Shown in pieces: positions 1 to 10,564 of a stretch of 37,292 nt of DNA. A program made the translations under genes and the position numbers. Location: positions 1 through 37,292 of the forward strand of contig DITC01000065.1 of the NCBI GenBank assembly GCA_002422685.1, written 5' to 3'. Positions within the stretch are counted from its first letter, which is position 1. Every line of letters starts with the position of its first letter. The DNA comes from Thauera sp. UBA6194. GTDB lineage: Bacteria > Pseudomonadota > Gammaproteobacteria > Burkholderiales > Rhodocyclaceae. Under the pieces are notes generated by a model that ran no database searches, was not told the origin of the DNA, and was given only the letters and a program-made list of their open reading frames with translations.

Positions 1-2
1 CG

Positions 3-3092
<3,090 letters not shown>

Positions 3093-3116
3093 TATCCTCT
3101 GCGCTCAGGCAAAGAC

Positions 3117-3146
3117 GCGAAGGGCGGCCTGCGGGTCGCCCTTCGC
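3117..3146 (+). terminator. Hairpin after gltBD, probable terminator
   Basis: Perfect 10-bp stem, 3117-3126 (GCGAAGGGCG) pairing with 3137-3146, and a 10-base loop, 24 bases after the gltD stop. There is no real T-run after it (TCATCC), so termination may be weak or assisted. It separates gltD from aroQ. Confidence 0.55.
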
Positions 3147-3209
3147 TCATCCAGCGTCCGTCATCCACCCTCCCATCCATCGATCCACGACTCGCAAGGA
3201 GCACCGGCC

Positions 3210-3650
3210 ATGCCCAAGGTCCTCGTCATCAACGGCCCCAACCTCAACCTGCTCGGCACCCGCGAGCCGCACATCTACGGTTCGACCACGCTCGCCGACG
3301 TCGAGAACGGCCTGCGCGCGCAGGGCGAGGCGCTCGGCGTCGAGGTGCTGTGCTTCCAGAGCAACCACGAAGGCGCCATCGTCGACCGCATCCAGGCTGC
3401 GCGCAGCGAGGGTGTGGGCTGGATCCTGATCAACGCGGGCGCCTACACCCACACCAGCGTGGCGATCCGCGATGCGCTCGCGGGGGTGGCGATTCCCTTC
3501 GTCGAGGTGCACATCTCCAACGTGCACAAGCGCGAGGCCTTCCGTCATCACTCATATCTGTCGGACATCGCCGAGGCGGTGATGGCCGGCTTCGGTACGC
3601 AGGGTTATGTGCTCGCGCTGCAGTACATCGCCGCGCGCCTGACGGCCTGA
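3210..3650 (+). CDS. aroQ: Type II 3-dehydroquinate dehydratase
   Basis: 146 residues, the standard length of the small dodecameric type II enzyme that dehydrates 3-dehydroquinate to 3-dehydroshikimate in aromatic amino acid synthesis. Family signatures run the whole length: GPNLNLLGTREP at residues 9-20, followed by the catalytic tyrosine in HIYG, the substrate loop INAGAYTHTSVAIRDAL, and the catalytic histidine region EVHISNVHKREAFRHHS. The ATG at 3210 has AAGGAG about 10 bases upstream. In many betaproteobacteria aroQ precedes accB-accC; here it does not, and a membrane sulfatase gene follows instead. The gene looks intact and cytoplasmic. Confidence 0.97.
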   Translation: MPKVLVINGPNLNLLGTREPHIYGSTTLADVENGLRAQGEALGVEVLCFQSNHEGAIVDRIQAARSEGVGWILINAGAYTHTSVAIRDALAGVAIPFVEVHISNVHKREAFRHHSYLSDIAEAVMAGFGTQGYVLALQYIAARLTA

Positions 3651-3808
3651 ACGGCGCGCGCCCGGCGCTGCCGCGCCAGAAAGACGCGCGGCAAAACCTT
3701 GTCGCAATTTGCCGTGTTGCATTGCCGCGAAAACCGCCGCGGGGGACAAGCAGACGAATGTTACAGGCGTATTATCCGGGCTCCTGATTGTGCCCCCGGA
3801 GTACTGCC

Positions 3809-5764
3809 GTGCCCGTGTCCGCAAGCCGTCCCGTTGAAGCCCCGCTCGATGCCGTACCGCCTGCCGATGCGCGCAAGAGCGCGCTCTTGCGCGAGGGGCT
3901 TCGCGCGCTGGGGCTGGTGGTGCTGTGGTACGTGTTTGCGCAGTTCGCGCTCGCGCAGGTGCTCGAGGTGGCGCCGGGGCGCGGCGCCTGGGTGCGCGAT
4001 CTGAGCGCTCACCTGCTGCTCGGCAGCGTGCTGTTTCTGATGGCGCGCAGCGTGCTGCGCTTCGGCGTGGCGATGGTGGTGGTGTTTACGGCCTTCACCG
4101 TGGGCAACGCGATCAAGCTCGCCGTGCTCGGCGGTCCGGTGATGCCGGACGACTTCGTCGCGGCCAGAAATCTCTTCATGTTGCTCGAAGGCTGGCAGCT
4201 GTGGGGCAGCGTCGCCATGCTCGCGCTGCCGCTCGGCGTGCTGCTGTGGATGTTCGCCTGGCGCACGCCGCGCGCCTGGGTGGCGCTCGCTGGCGTGCTT
4301 GTCGCGGCGCTGGGTCTGCAGGCGCAGCCGGCCCCGGTCAGCGGATGGCTGGACGCGCGCTTCGGTGACTGGGTGTGGAATCAACGCGGCAACTACGAGA
4401 TGCGCGGCCTGCCGATCCATCTCGTGCAGGAGACCGCACGCAACCTCGCGCGGCGGGGCGCGGCACCGCAGGCGAGCGAGGTCGAAGACGCGCTCACCCT
4501 GCTCGGCGCCACCCAGCCCAGCCCCTTCCTCAAGACCGCGGCGACGCGCGCGGGTCGGGGTGGGCGCAATGTTCACATGATCGTGCTCGAGTCCTTCTGG
4601 GACCCGACCGCGCTGAAGTCCGCAGGGCTGTCGGCCGATCCGCTCGACCCGGCGTTTCGTGCGCTGTGGCAGGCGGCGGGCAACGCGCGCACGCTGTCGC
4701 CGGTGTTCGGTGGCTACACCGCGAATGCCGAGTTCGAGGCCCTGTGTGGCTTTCCGGTGCAGACCGACGCGGTGTTCTTCGAGGGCCGGCTGCGGCGCGA
4801 CGTACCCTGCCTGCCGCGCCACCTGGGTGAAGCCGGGTACCGCAGCTTCGCCTCGCACCCCAACGCCGCGCCGTTCTGGAACCGCATCAACGCCTATCGG
4901 CGGGTGGGGTTCGAGCAGTACTGGTCCGACCGCGACTTCGTGCTCGACGACATGAACCGCGAATTTCTCAGCGACGCCTCGCTCTACCGCCAGGTGCTCG
5001 AGCGCGTGGGGCCGCAGCTCGACAGCGCGCAGCCGGTGTTCAATTACGTGCTGACCTATTTCGGCCACCTCGACTACCCGCTCAACGAAGCGCGCCCGGC
5101 GGTGATCACCGCCAACGCCGACAGCCCCATGGTTCAGGCCTACGCCAACACCGTGTATTACAAGTCGCGTGAGCTGATGAGCTTCGTGGGCGAGCTGCGC
5201 GAGCGCGACCCCGAGGCGATTATCGTGATGTTCGGCGACCACCTCCCTTCGCTCGGCTGGAACCACGGCGGCTACGCCGAATCGGGCCTGCTCGCCCCCA
5301 ATCGCAGCGCCTTCGACGACGAGATGTTCCGCACGCTGGTGGCGACCCCGCTCGTGGTCATCGATGGCGAGCGCGGCCCGGTGCGTACCGGCGACCTGCC
5401 GATCTACGCGCTGCCGGCGCTGATCCTCGAGCTGCTCGGCGACGAGCGCGACAGCATGCTGCGCTTTGTCGCCCGTGCCGACGATGCGGTGCGCGTGCGC
5501 CCGCTGCCGGGTGTGCACTTCACCGTCGAGGGCGGCAAGATGAAGGTGTGCCGGGCGGGCGAGCTGCAGCCGGTCTGCGAAGCCTCGAAAGCCTGGGTGG
5601 ATGCGGTGGCCGTGCTCAAGCGCGATCTGTTCAGCGGCGACCAGCACGCGCTCGCGCCGCGTGCGCGTGTGCCGGCGGTGATGGCGGTCGAGTACGAGAC
5701 CGAGGAAGTCGACACGCGTGCCGCGCTCGAAGAGGCGCCGGTCGAGGTCGACAACGACGTCTGA
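3809..5764 (+). CDS. LTA synthase-family sulfatase / phosphoglycerol transferase-like membrane protein
   Basis: 651 residues from a GTG at 3809, chosen because GGAG lies 7 bases upstream; an upstream TTG at 3788 lacks a comparable site. Residues ~30-165 form about four to five hydrophobic membrane segments, followed by an extracytoplasmic alkaline-phosphatase/sulfatase-type domain. Its metal-site elements are visible: Glu261 in VLESFWD, the nucleophile-position Thr304 in GGYTANAEFE, and Asp477-His478 in FGDHLPS. SHPNAAPFWNR matches the substrate pocket region of LtaS-like enzymes. Family members move phosphoglycerol or phosphoethanolamine onto envelope glycans or lipids; which one acts here is unknown. 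The C-terminal ~20 residues are strongly acidic. No other envelope-glycan gene is adjacent, so the acceptor cannot be inferred. Confidence 0.85.
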   Translation: MPVSASRPVEAPLDAVPPADARKSALLREGLRALGLVVLWYVFAQFALAQVLEVAPGRGAWVRDLSAHLLLGSVLFLMARSVLRFGVAMVVVFTAFTVGNAIKLAVLGGPVMPDDFVAARNLFMLLEGWQLWGSVAMLALPLGVLLWMFAWRTPRAWVALAGVLVAALGLQAQPAPVSGWLDARFGDWVWNQRGNYEMRGLPIHLVQETARNLARRGAAPQASEVEDALTLLGATQPSPFLKTAATRAGRGGRNVHMIVLESFWDPTALKSAGLSADPLDPAFRALWQAAGNARTLSPVFGGYTANAEFEALCGFPVQTDAVFFEGRLRRDVPCLPRHLGEAGYRSFASHPNAAPFWNRINAYRRVGFEQYWSDRDFVLDDMNREFLSDASLYRQVLERVGPQLDSAQPVFNYVLTYFGHLDYPLNEARPAVITANADSPMVQAYANTVYYKSRELMSFVGELRERDPEAIIVMFGDHLPSLGWNHGGYAESGLLAPNRSAFDDEMFRTLVATPLVVIDGERGPVRTGDLPIYALPALILELLGDERDSMLRFVARADDAVRVRPLPGVHFTVEGGKMKVCRAGELQPVCEASKAWVDAVAVLKRDLFSGDQHALAPRARVPAVMAVEYETEEVDTRAALEEAPVEVDNDV

Positions 5765-5798
5765 GCCCGGAGGCGGCGCTCATGTGCCGCCTCCGGGC
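5765..5798. terminator. Bidirectional hairpin between converging sulfatase and ggt genes
   Basis: Perfect 13-bp GC-rich stem (5765-5777 with 5786-5798) and an 8-base loop. It starts directly after the sulfatase stop and lies 14 bases beyond the ggt stop on the other strand. No T-run on either side. Its place between convergent genes fits a shared terminator. Confidence 0.6.
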
Positions 5799-5812
5799 CC
5801 CGCGAGACGCGC

Positions 5813-7552
5813 TCAGTGCTTCTGCGCGATCGCGCTGCCGCCGCCGTGGCGCAGTGGCTCGCTCACCGCGGTAACCGTGCCGTCGGCGTTGAAGCGGATG
5901 CCGTTGGCGGCGCCGATCTGGTCGGTCTCGCGCCAGCTGTGGCCCTTCGCCTCCAGCGCCTTGGCCTGTTCGCTGCCCGGAAACTGCAGCAGGGTCTCGA
6001 CCAGCGTGGTGTCGCCGTTGCGCTGGCTCAGGCGCGGCGCGGCGAGCGCGTCGGCCAGGCTCATGCCGAGGTCGATGTGGTTCACGATGGTCTGCAGCGC
6101 GGTGGTGATGATGGTCGAGCCGCCCGGCGAACCGATCGTGAACGCCGGTGCGCCGTCCTTGAGCACGATGGTCGGGCTCATGCTCGAGCGCGGGCGCTTG
6201 TAGGCCTCGGGCACGTTGGGATGCGGGCCGGCGAAGTCGAAGTCGGTGAGCTCGTTGTTGAGCAGGAAGCCGCGCCCCGGCACCACGATGCCGCTGCCAC
6301 CCCAGGACTCGATGGTGAAGGTGTAGGCGACGACGTTGCCTTCGCGGTCGGACACCGCCAGGTGGGTGGTGTGCATCGGCTCCTGCGCCAGCGCGCGCGG
6401 CTGCGGGCGCAGCGGTACCGACAGATCGTTCTCGAAGGGGTAGGGGTCGCCGGCTGCGACCGCGCCCGGAGCGGCGGTGGTGCCGATCCGCTTCGCCCGT
6501 TCGCGCGCGTAGTCCTCCGACAGCAGGCCCTCTTGCGGGAAGTCCACGAACTCGGCATCGGCGACATAGGCGTTGCGATCGGCGAAAGCCAGGCGCGAGG
6601 CCTCGATGTACAGGTGCTCGATCTCGGCGCGCGACATGCCGGAGAGGTCGAAGGTCTCCATCAGGTTGAGCGCCTGCGCGATCGCGATGCCGCCGCTGGA
6701 CGGCGTGGGCATGCCGTGGATCTCGTAGCCGCGGTAGGTGGAGCGGATCGGCTGGCGCAGCCGCGCCTCGTAGTCGGCGAGGTCGGCCATCGTCATGTCG
6801 CCGGGGATCACGGTGACGCCCGTGGTGGTCGGCGGGTGGTTCACCGCCGAGACGATGCTGGCCGCGATCGGCCCTTCGTAGAAGGCCTTCACGCCGCCGC
6901 GCGCGATGTCGCGGTAGGTCTGCGCCATGTCCGGGTTGCGAAAGTGCGCGCCGACGGGCAGCGCCTTGCCGTCCTGCAGGTACAGCGCGGCGGCGCTGGA
7001 GAAGCGCGCGAACTTGGCTTCGTTGAGGGTGTTGATGCGGTGGAAGTTGGGGCTCACCGCAAAGCCTTGCTCGGCGACGCGGATCGCCGGGGCAAGCACG
7101 GCGTCGAAGCCCATCGTGCCGTAGCGCACCAGCGCGTCGTGCCAGCCGCGTACGGTGCCGGGGACGCCGACCGAGATGCCTTGCGGCACCGCGTCCTTCC
7201 ACGCCATGGCGCTGCCGTCGGCGTTCAGGAACACGCCGGGGTGAAAGCTCGCCGGCGCCACCTCGCGATGGTCGAGCGCGATCACGCGCTTGTCCTTCGC
7301 AGAATAGATGAGCATGAAGCCGCCGCCGCCGATGCCGCAGCTGAACGGGTCGGTGACGCCGAGCGTGGCCGCCGCGGCGACTGCGGCGTCGACGGCATTG
7401 CCGCCGGCGTTGAGGATTTCCATGGCCGCCAGGCTGGCTTCGTGCGAGATGGTAGCGACCGCGCCGCCGTGGCCGGTGTCGACCGGCTGCTTCGCCATGG
7501 CGCCGAAGGCGGCCATCATGACCGCGGTGGCGAGGAGGGTGCGTGTTTTCAT
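5813..7552 (-). CDS. ggt: Gamma-glutamyltransferase (glutathione hydrolase), periplasmic
   Basis: 579 residues, close to the family norm. Residues 1-20 form a Sec signal peptide ending in GAMA before KQP, so the enzyme should act in the periplasm. There it removes the gamma-glutamyl group from glutathione and related compounds. The precursor cleaves itself into two subunits at a conserved threonine. Here that is Thr395 in HTTHLAVSD, which becomes the N-terminal nucleophile of the small subunit. Upstream, NAVDAAVAAA and GGGGFMLIY fit the large subunit. Downstream, GGSGIVVPGRGFLLNNELTDF and GSPGGSTIITT fit the small subunit and oxyanion region. It stands alone, convergent with the sulfatase gene. 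Function is well supported; physiological substrate preference is not visible. Confidence 0.96.
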   Translation of the reverse strand: MKTRTLLATAVMMAAFGAMAKQPVDTGHGGAVATISHEASLAAMEILNAGGNAVDAAVAAAATLGVTDPFSCGIGGGGFMLIYSAKDKRVIALDHREVAPASFHPGVFLNADGSAMAWKDAVPQGISVGVPGTVRGWHDALVRYGTMGFDAVLAPAIRVAEQGFAVSPNFHRINTLNEAKFARFSSAAALYLQDGKALPVGAHFRNPDMAQTYRDIARGGVKAFYEGPIAASIVSAVNHPPTTTGVTVIPGDMTMADLADYEARLRQPIRSTYRGYEIHGMPTPSSGGIAIAQALNLMETFDLSGMSRAEIEHLYIEASRLAFADRNAYVADAEFVDFPQEGLLSEDYARERAKRIGTTAAPGAVAAGDPYPFENDLSVPLRPQPRALAQEPMHTTHLAVSDREGNVVAYTFTIESWGGSGIVVPGRGFLLNNELTDFDFAGPHPNVPEAYKRPRSSMSPTIVLKDGAPAFTIGSPGGSTIITTALQTIVNHIDLGMSLADALAAPRLSQRNGDTTLVETLLQFPGSEQAKALEAKGHSWRETDQIGAANGIRFNADGTVTAVSEPLRHGGGSAIAQKH

Positions 7553-7579
7553 GGTGCGCTCCGTCGTGCTGGGAACATG

Positions 7580-7609
7580 ACGTTAGCACCGCGAGCGGGG
7601 CGTGCCCAA
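7580..7609 (-). promoter_or_regulatory. Possible sigma-70 promoter of ggt
   Basis: Read on the minus strand, TTGGGC (7609-7604) is followed after 18 bases by TAACGT (7585-7580), with the ggt ATG 28 bases further on. Both hexamers are imperfect, so this is a weak call. Confidence 0.3.
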
Positions 7610-7648
7610 GGCGGGAATACCCGGGTTGTTGCGTGCAAAACGGTTTTT

Positions 7649-7679
7649 CAGGCGGCGGCGCCCGGGACGCCGCCGCCTG
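7649..7679 (-). terminator. Hairpin terminator of the acyl-phosphate operon
   Basis: Perfect 12-bp stem (7649-7660 with 7668-7679) with a 7-base loop, beginning 3 bases after the ackA stop codon on the minus strand. The sequence after the stem is AAAAACCGTTTTGC, so the T-run is displaced rather than adjacent. Confidence 0.6.
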
Positions 7680-7682
7680 CGA

Positions 7683-8867
7683 TCACAGCCCGAGCGTCTC
7701 GGCCGTGTAGCGCGCGATCATGCGCTCTTCGTTGGTCGGCACCACGGCGACCGCGACGCGGCTGGCCTCGGTGTCGATGCGGCTGGCGTGCTTTGCATTG
7801 GCGCCGGCGTCGAGGTCGATGCCCATCCACGCCGACAGTGCGGCGACCTTCTCGCGCACGGCCGCGGCGTGCTCGCCGATGCCGCCGGTGAACACCAGCG
7901 CGTCCAGCCCGCCCGCGGCCGCGGCCAGCGAGCCGAGCTCACGCGCGATGCGGTAGCAGAACAGCTCGACCGCCTCCTTGGCCTCGGGGGCGTCGGAGGC
8001 GAGCAGGGTGCGCATGTCCTGGCTGATGCCCGACACGCCGAGCAGACCCGATTCCTTGTACAGCAGGTTGGTGAGCGCCTTGGCATCCAGGCCCTTCTGC
8101 TCCATCAGGTAGAGCATCACGCCGGGGTCGAGGCTGCCGGTGCGGGTGCCCATCATCAGGCCCTCGACGGCGGTGAAGCCCATCGTCGACGCGACACTGC
8201 GACCATCGCGCAGCGCGCACATCGAGGCGCCGTTGCCCAGATGCGCGATCACCACCGCGCCCTGCGCACGCTCGCCGATGACCTCGGGCAACTGGCGCGC
8301 CACGTAGTCGTAGGACAGGCCGTGGAAGCCGTAGCGCTTGACGCCCTCGGCCGAGTACTTGCGCGGCAGCGCGAAGGCTTGCGCCACCGCCGGCTGGGTG
8401 CGGTGGAAGGCGGTGTCGAAGCAGCCGACCTGCGGTACGTTCGGCATCAGCGCCGCGACCGCGCGCACCGCGCGCAGGTTGTGCGGCTGGTGCAGCGGGG
8501 CGAGCGGCACGAAGGTGTCGAGCGTGCGCAGCACCGCTTCGTCCAGGCGCGTGGGCGCGCTGTAGTGCTCGCCGCCATGCACGATGCGGTGGCCGGCTGC
8601 GACGATGTCGAGCGCCGGGTTGTGACGGGTGAGCAGCGCAAACACGTGGTTGAGCGCGTCGCGGTGCTGTTCGCCCTGGGTGCCGCCGGTGGGCACCGGC
8701 TCGTGGATGCGTTCGCCGCCCGCGGTCTTCAGGGTGATCTCGGGCGTGGCGCCGATGCCTTCGACCTGGCCGGACACCGCAGGCGCCTCGGCCACGTCAC
8801 CGTTGATCGGATAGAGCGCGAACTTCAGGCTCGACGAGCCCGCATTGAGGACGAGGACGGCCTTCAT
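7683..8867 (-). CDS. ackA: Acetate/propionate-type kinase
   Basis: 394 residues from the ATG at 8867, which overlaps the upstream gene's stop as ATGA. The open frame extends further upstream but without homology. The ASKHA-fold kinase signatures are all present: VLNAGSSSLKFALY at the N-terminus (phosphate loop), HLGNGASMCALRDGRSV, the GFTAVEGLMMGTRTGSLDPG signature, and FTGGIGEHAAAVRE near the end. The enzyme transfers phosphate between acyl-phosphate and ADP, making ATP and acetate, or a longer acid. Its partner is the phosphotransacylase fused to a MaoC domain immediately upstream, so the pair converts acyl-CoA to acid plus ATP or the reverse. Whether acetyl, propionyl or butyryl groups are preferred cannot be read from the sequence. 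A terminator hairpin follows. Confidence 0.95.
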   Translation of the reverse strand: MKAVLVLNAGSSSLKFALYPINGDVAEAPAVSGQVEGIGATPEITLKTAGGERIHEPVPTGGTQGEQHRDALNHVFALLTRHNPALDIVAAGHRIVHGGEHYSAPTRLDEAVLRTLDTFVPLAPLHQPHNLRAVRAVAALMPNVPQVGCFDTAFHRTQPAVAQAFALPRKYSAEGVKRYGFHGLSYDYVARQLPEVIGERAQGAVVIAHLGNGASMCALRDGRSVASTMGFTAVEGLMMGTRTGSLDPGVMLYLMEQKGLDAKALTNLLYKESGLLGVSGISQDMRTLLASDAPEAKEAVELFCYRIARELGSLAAAAGGLDALVFTGGIGEHAAAVREKVAALSAWMGIDLDAGANAKHASRIDTEASRVAVAVVPTNEERMIARYTAETLGL

Positions 8868-10270
8868 GGCTTGAGTGCCTCGCGCTTGCGGTGGGCCATC
8901 AGCTGCACGACCGCGCACGATGCGGTGCGCGTCTCGGCAGTGTCGGCGCGGCTGGTGAGCACGATCGGCACGCGCGCGCCCAGCACCACGCCGGCCATCA
9001 GCGCGTTGGCGAGGTATTCGAGCTGCTTGGCGACCATGTTGCCGGATTCCAGGTCGGGCACCACGAGGATGTCGGCGTTGCCGGCGACCACCGACTTGAT
9101 GCCCTTGGTCTTGGCAGCGACCAGCGACACCGCGTTGTCGAAGGCGAGCGGGCCGTCGAGGAGCCCCCCCTTGATCTGGCCGCGGTCGGCCATCTTGCAC
9201 AGCGCGGCAGCGTCGATGGTGGAGCGGATCTTGGAAGTGACCGTTTCCACCGCCGACAGAATCGCCACCTTGGGCTCGGGCAGGCCGAGGATGTGGGCGA
9301 GCTCGATCGCGTTCTGGATGATGTCGACCTTATCCTCGAGCGAGGGCTCGATCATGATCGCCGCGTCGGTGATCATCAGCGGATGCGGGTAGGTCGGCAC
9401 GTCGGCCAGGAAGACGTGGCTGATGCGCCGGCTGGTGCGCAGGTGGCGGATCACCTCGCTCATCATCTCGTCGGTGTGCAGCGAGCCCTTCATCAGCGCC
9501 TCGGCGCCGCCGTCGCGGCACAGGCCCACTGCGACCTCGGCCGAGGCGTGGCTGTGTTCGGTGTCGACGATCCGGAAGCCACGGATGTCGATCTCGTTTT
9601 CCTCGGCCACGGCGCGGATGCGCGCCTCGGGGCCGACGAGGATGGGATCGACCAGGCCCGCCTTGGCAGCCTGCACGGGGCCGAGCAGCGACTCGCGGTC
9701 GCAGGGGTGGGCCACGGCGATCGGGATCGGCGACAGGCCGGCCGACACCGACAGCAGGTGGCGGTAGCGCAGCTCGCGGTCGGAGACGGTGACCTCGGGC
9801 AGCACCACGCGCGTGCGCGAGATCTTCTCGGTCGGCGCCATCACCTCGGCGATACCGTCGATCACCTTGAGGCCGTCCTGGTTGACCGCCAGGCAGTCGA
9901 GGATGAGGTGGTGGTTGTGCTCGAACTTTTCCTTGCAGGTGACGGTGATCGTCAGCGTGTCGCCGATCGTGATCGGTCGCCAGAAGTTGAGCCCCTGCGA
10001 CACGTACACGGTGCCCGGGCCGGGGAATTCGGTGCCCAGGATGGTCGAGATCAGCGTGCTGCCCCACATGCTGTGGCCGACGACCTCGCGGAACTGGCTC
10101 GAGCGCGCGTATTCGAGGTCGACGTGGGTGGGGTTGACGTCGCCCGACATGGCGGCGAACAGGTGAATGTCCTCAGGGCGCAGCGTGCGCGTCAGCTGAG
10201 CGAAATCGCCGACCTGGATCTCGTCGAAGGTGCGGTTCTGGATGGTCTGAGGTGCGACTACGGGTTTCAT
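8864..10270 (-). CDS. MaoC-like hydratase / phosphate acetyl(butyryl)transferase fusion protein
   Basis: 468 residues with two domains. Residues ~10-150 are a MaoC hot-dog fold domain with the (R)-specific enoyl-CoA hydratase signature: DIHLFAAMSGDVNPTHVD holds the catalytic Asp/His pair, and GHSMWGSTLIST follows. Residues ~165-468 are a phosphotransacylase of the PTA/PTB type, with GLVDPILVGPEARI, ALMKGSLHTDEMM and MADRGQIKGGLLDGPLAFDNA. Such proteins are annotated as bifunctional enoyl-CoA hydratase/phosphate acetyltransferase. The stop overlaps the ackA start (ATGA), so kinase and transferase are translationally coupled. A good promoter sits upstream. The fusion suggests handling of medium or branched acyl-CoA rather than plain acetyl-CoA; that is inference. 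The ATG at 10270 has AAGAG upstream. Confidence 0.9.
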   Translation of the reverse strand: MKPVVAPQTIQNRTFDEIQVGDFAQLTRTLRPEDIHLFAAMSGDVNPTHVDLEYARSSQFREVVGHSMWGSTLISTILGTEFPGPGTVYVSQGLNFWRPITIGDTLTITVTCKEKFEHNHHLILDCLAVNQDGLKVIDGIAEVMAPTEKISRTRVVLPEVTVSDRELRYRHLLSVSAGLSPIPIAVAHPCDRESLLGPVQAAKAGLVDPILVGPEARIRAVAEENEIDIRGFRIVDTEHSHASAEVAVGLCRDGGAEALMKGSLHTDEMMSEVIRHLRTSRRISHVFLADVPTYPHPLMITDAAIMIEPSLEDKVDIIQNAIELAHILGLPEPKVAILSAVETVTSKIRSTIDAAALCKMADRGQIKGGLLDGPLAFDNAVSLVAAKTKGIKSVVAGNADILVVPDLESGNMVAKQLEYLANALMAGVVLGARVPIVLTSRADTAETRTASCAVVQLMAHRKREALKP

Positions 10271-10339
10271 GGGATGCTCTTCTATGGATGCATTGCAACA
10301 TGGCGATTTTAGACGCTGTCCGTGACCAACATAAGAAAA

Positions 10340-10367
10340 ACAATAATCGAATTGTGCAATGCGTCAA
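10340..10367 (-). promoter_or_regulatory. Sigma-70-like promoter of the MaoC-PTA/ackA operon
   Basis: On the minus strand TTGACG (10367-10362) and TATTGT (10345-10340) are separated by 16 bases, about 65 bases before the operon's ATG. The area is markedly AT-richer than the coding DNA around it. The whole 294-base divergent region (10271-10564) also holds the glmU promoter. A possible glmU -10 is TAAACT at 10452-10457, but I find no convincing -35 for it. Confidence 0.5.
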
Positions 10368-10564
10368 TCAGCGCCGCACTTGATCGCGTGCACTGTGGTT
10401 TTGACGCGCCCGCCATGCATTCGCTCACATATCGCAGTGCAGCGACGGTGGTAAACTCCGCGCGACGCTGCAGCTGTCGGACGCGCACGCCAAACAAACC
10501 AGACGCGCATGCCCGGCCCCGCTGTTTGATGCCATCCGAACCACTCTTGCACCGGAACATCCTC

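Noticed and set aside
3761..5647. 628-codon open frame antisense to the sulfatase gene
   Set aside because: It mirrors a high-GC gene, is rich in His/Arg/Glu/Ala repeats typical of antisense frames, and has no motif. The sense strand carries a clear catalytic domain.
5816..7891. 691-codon plus-strand frame over ggt
   Set aside because: Antisense shadow of ggt and the end of ackA; low-complexity composition and no domain.
10322..10564. 81-codon N-terminal extension of GlmU
   Set aside because: The extension lies in AT-richer promoter DNA, overlaps the divergent promoter, and has no family similarity. GlmU normally begins with the VVLAAGQGKRM region.
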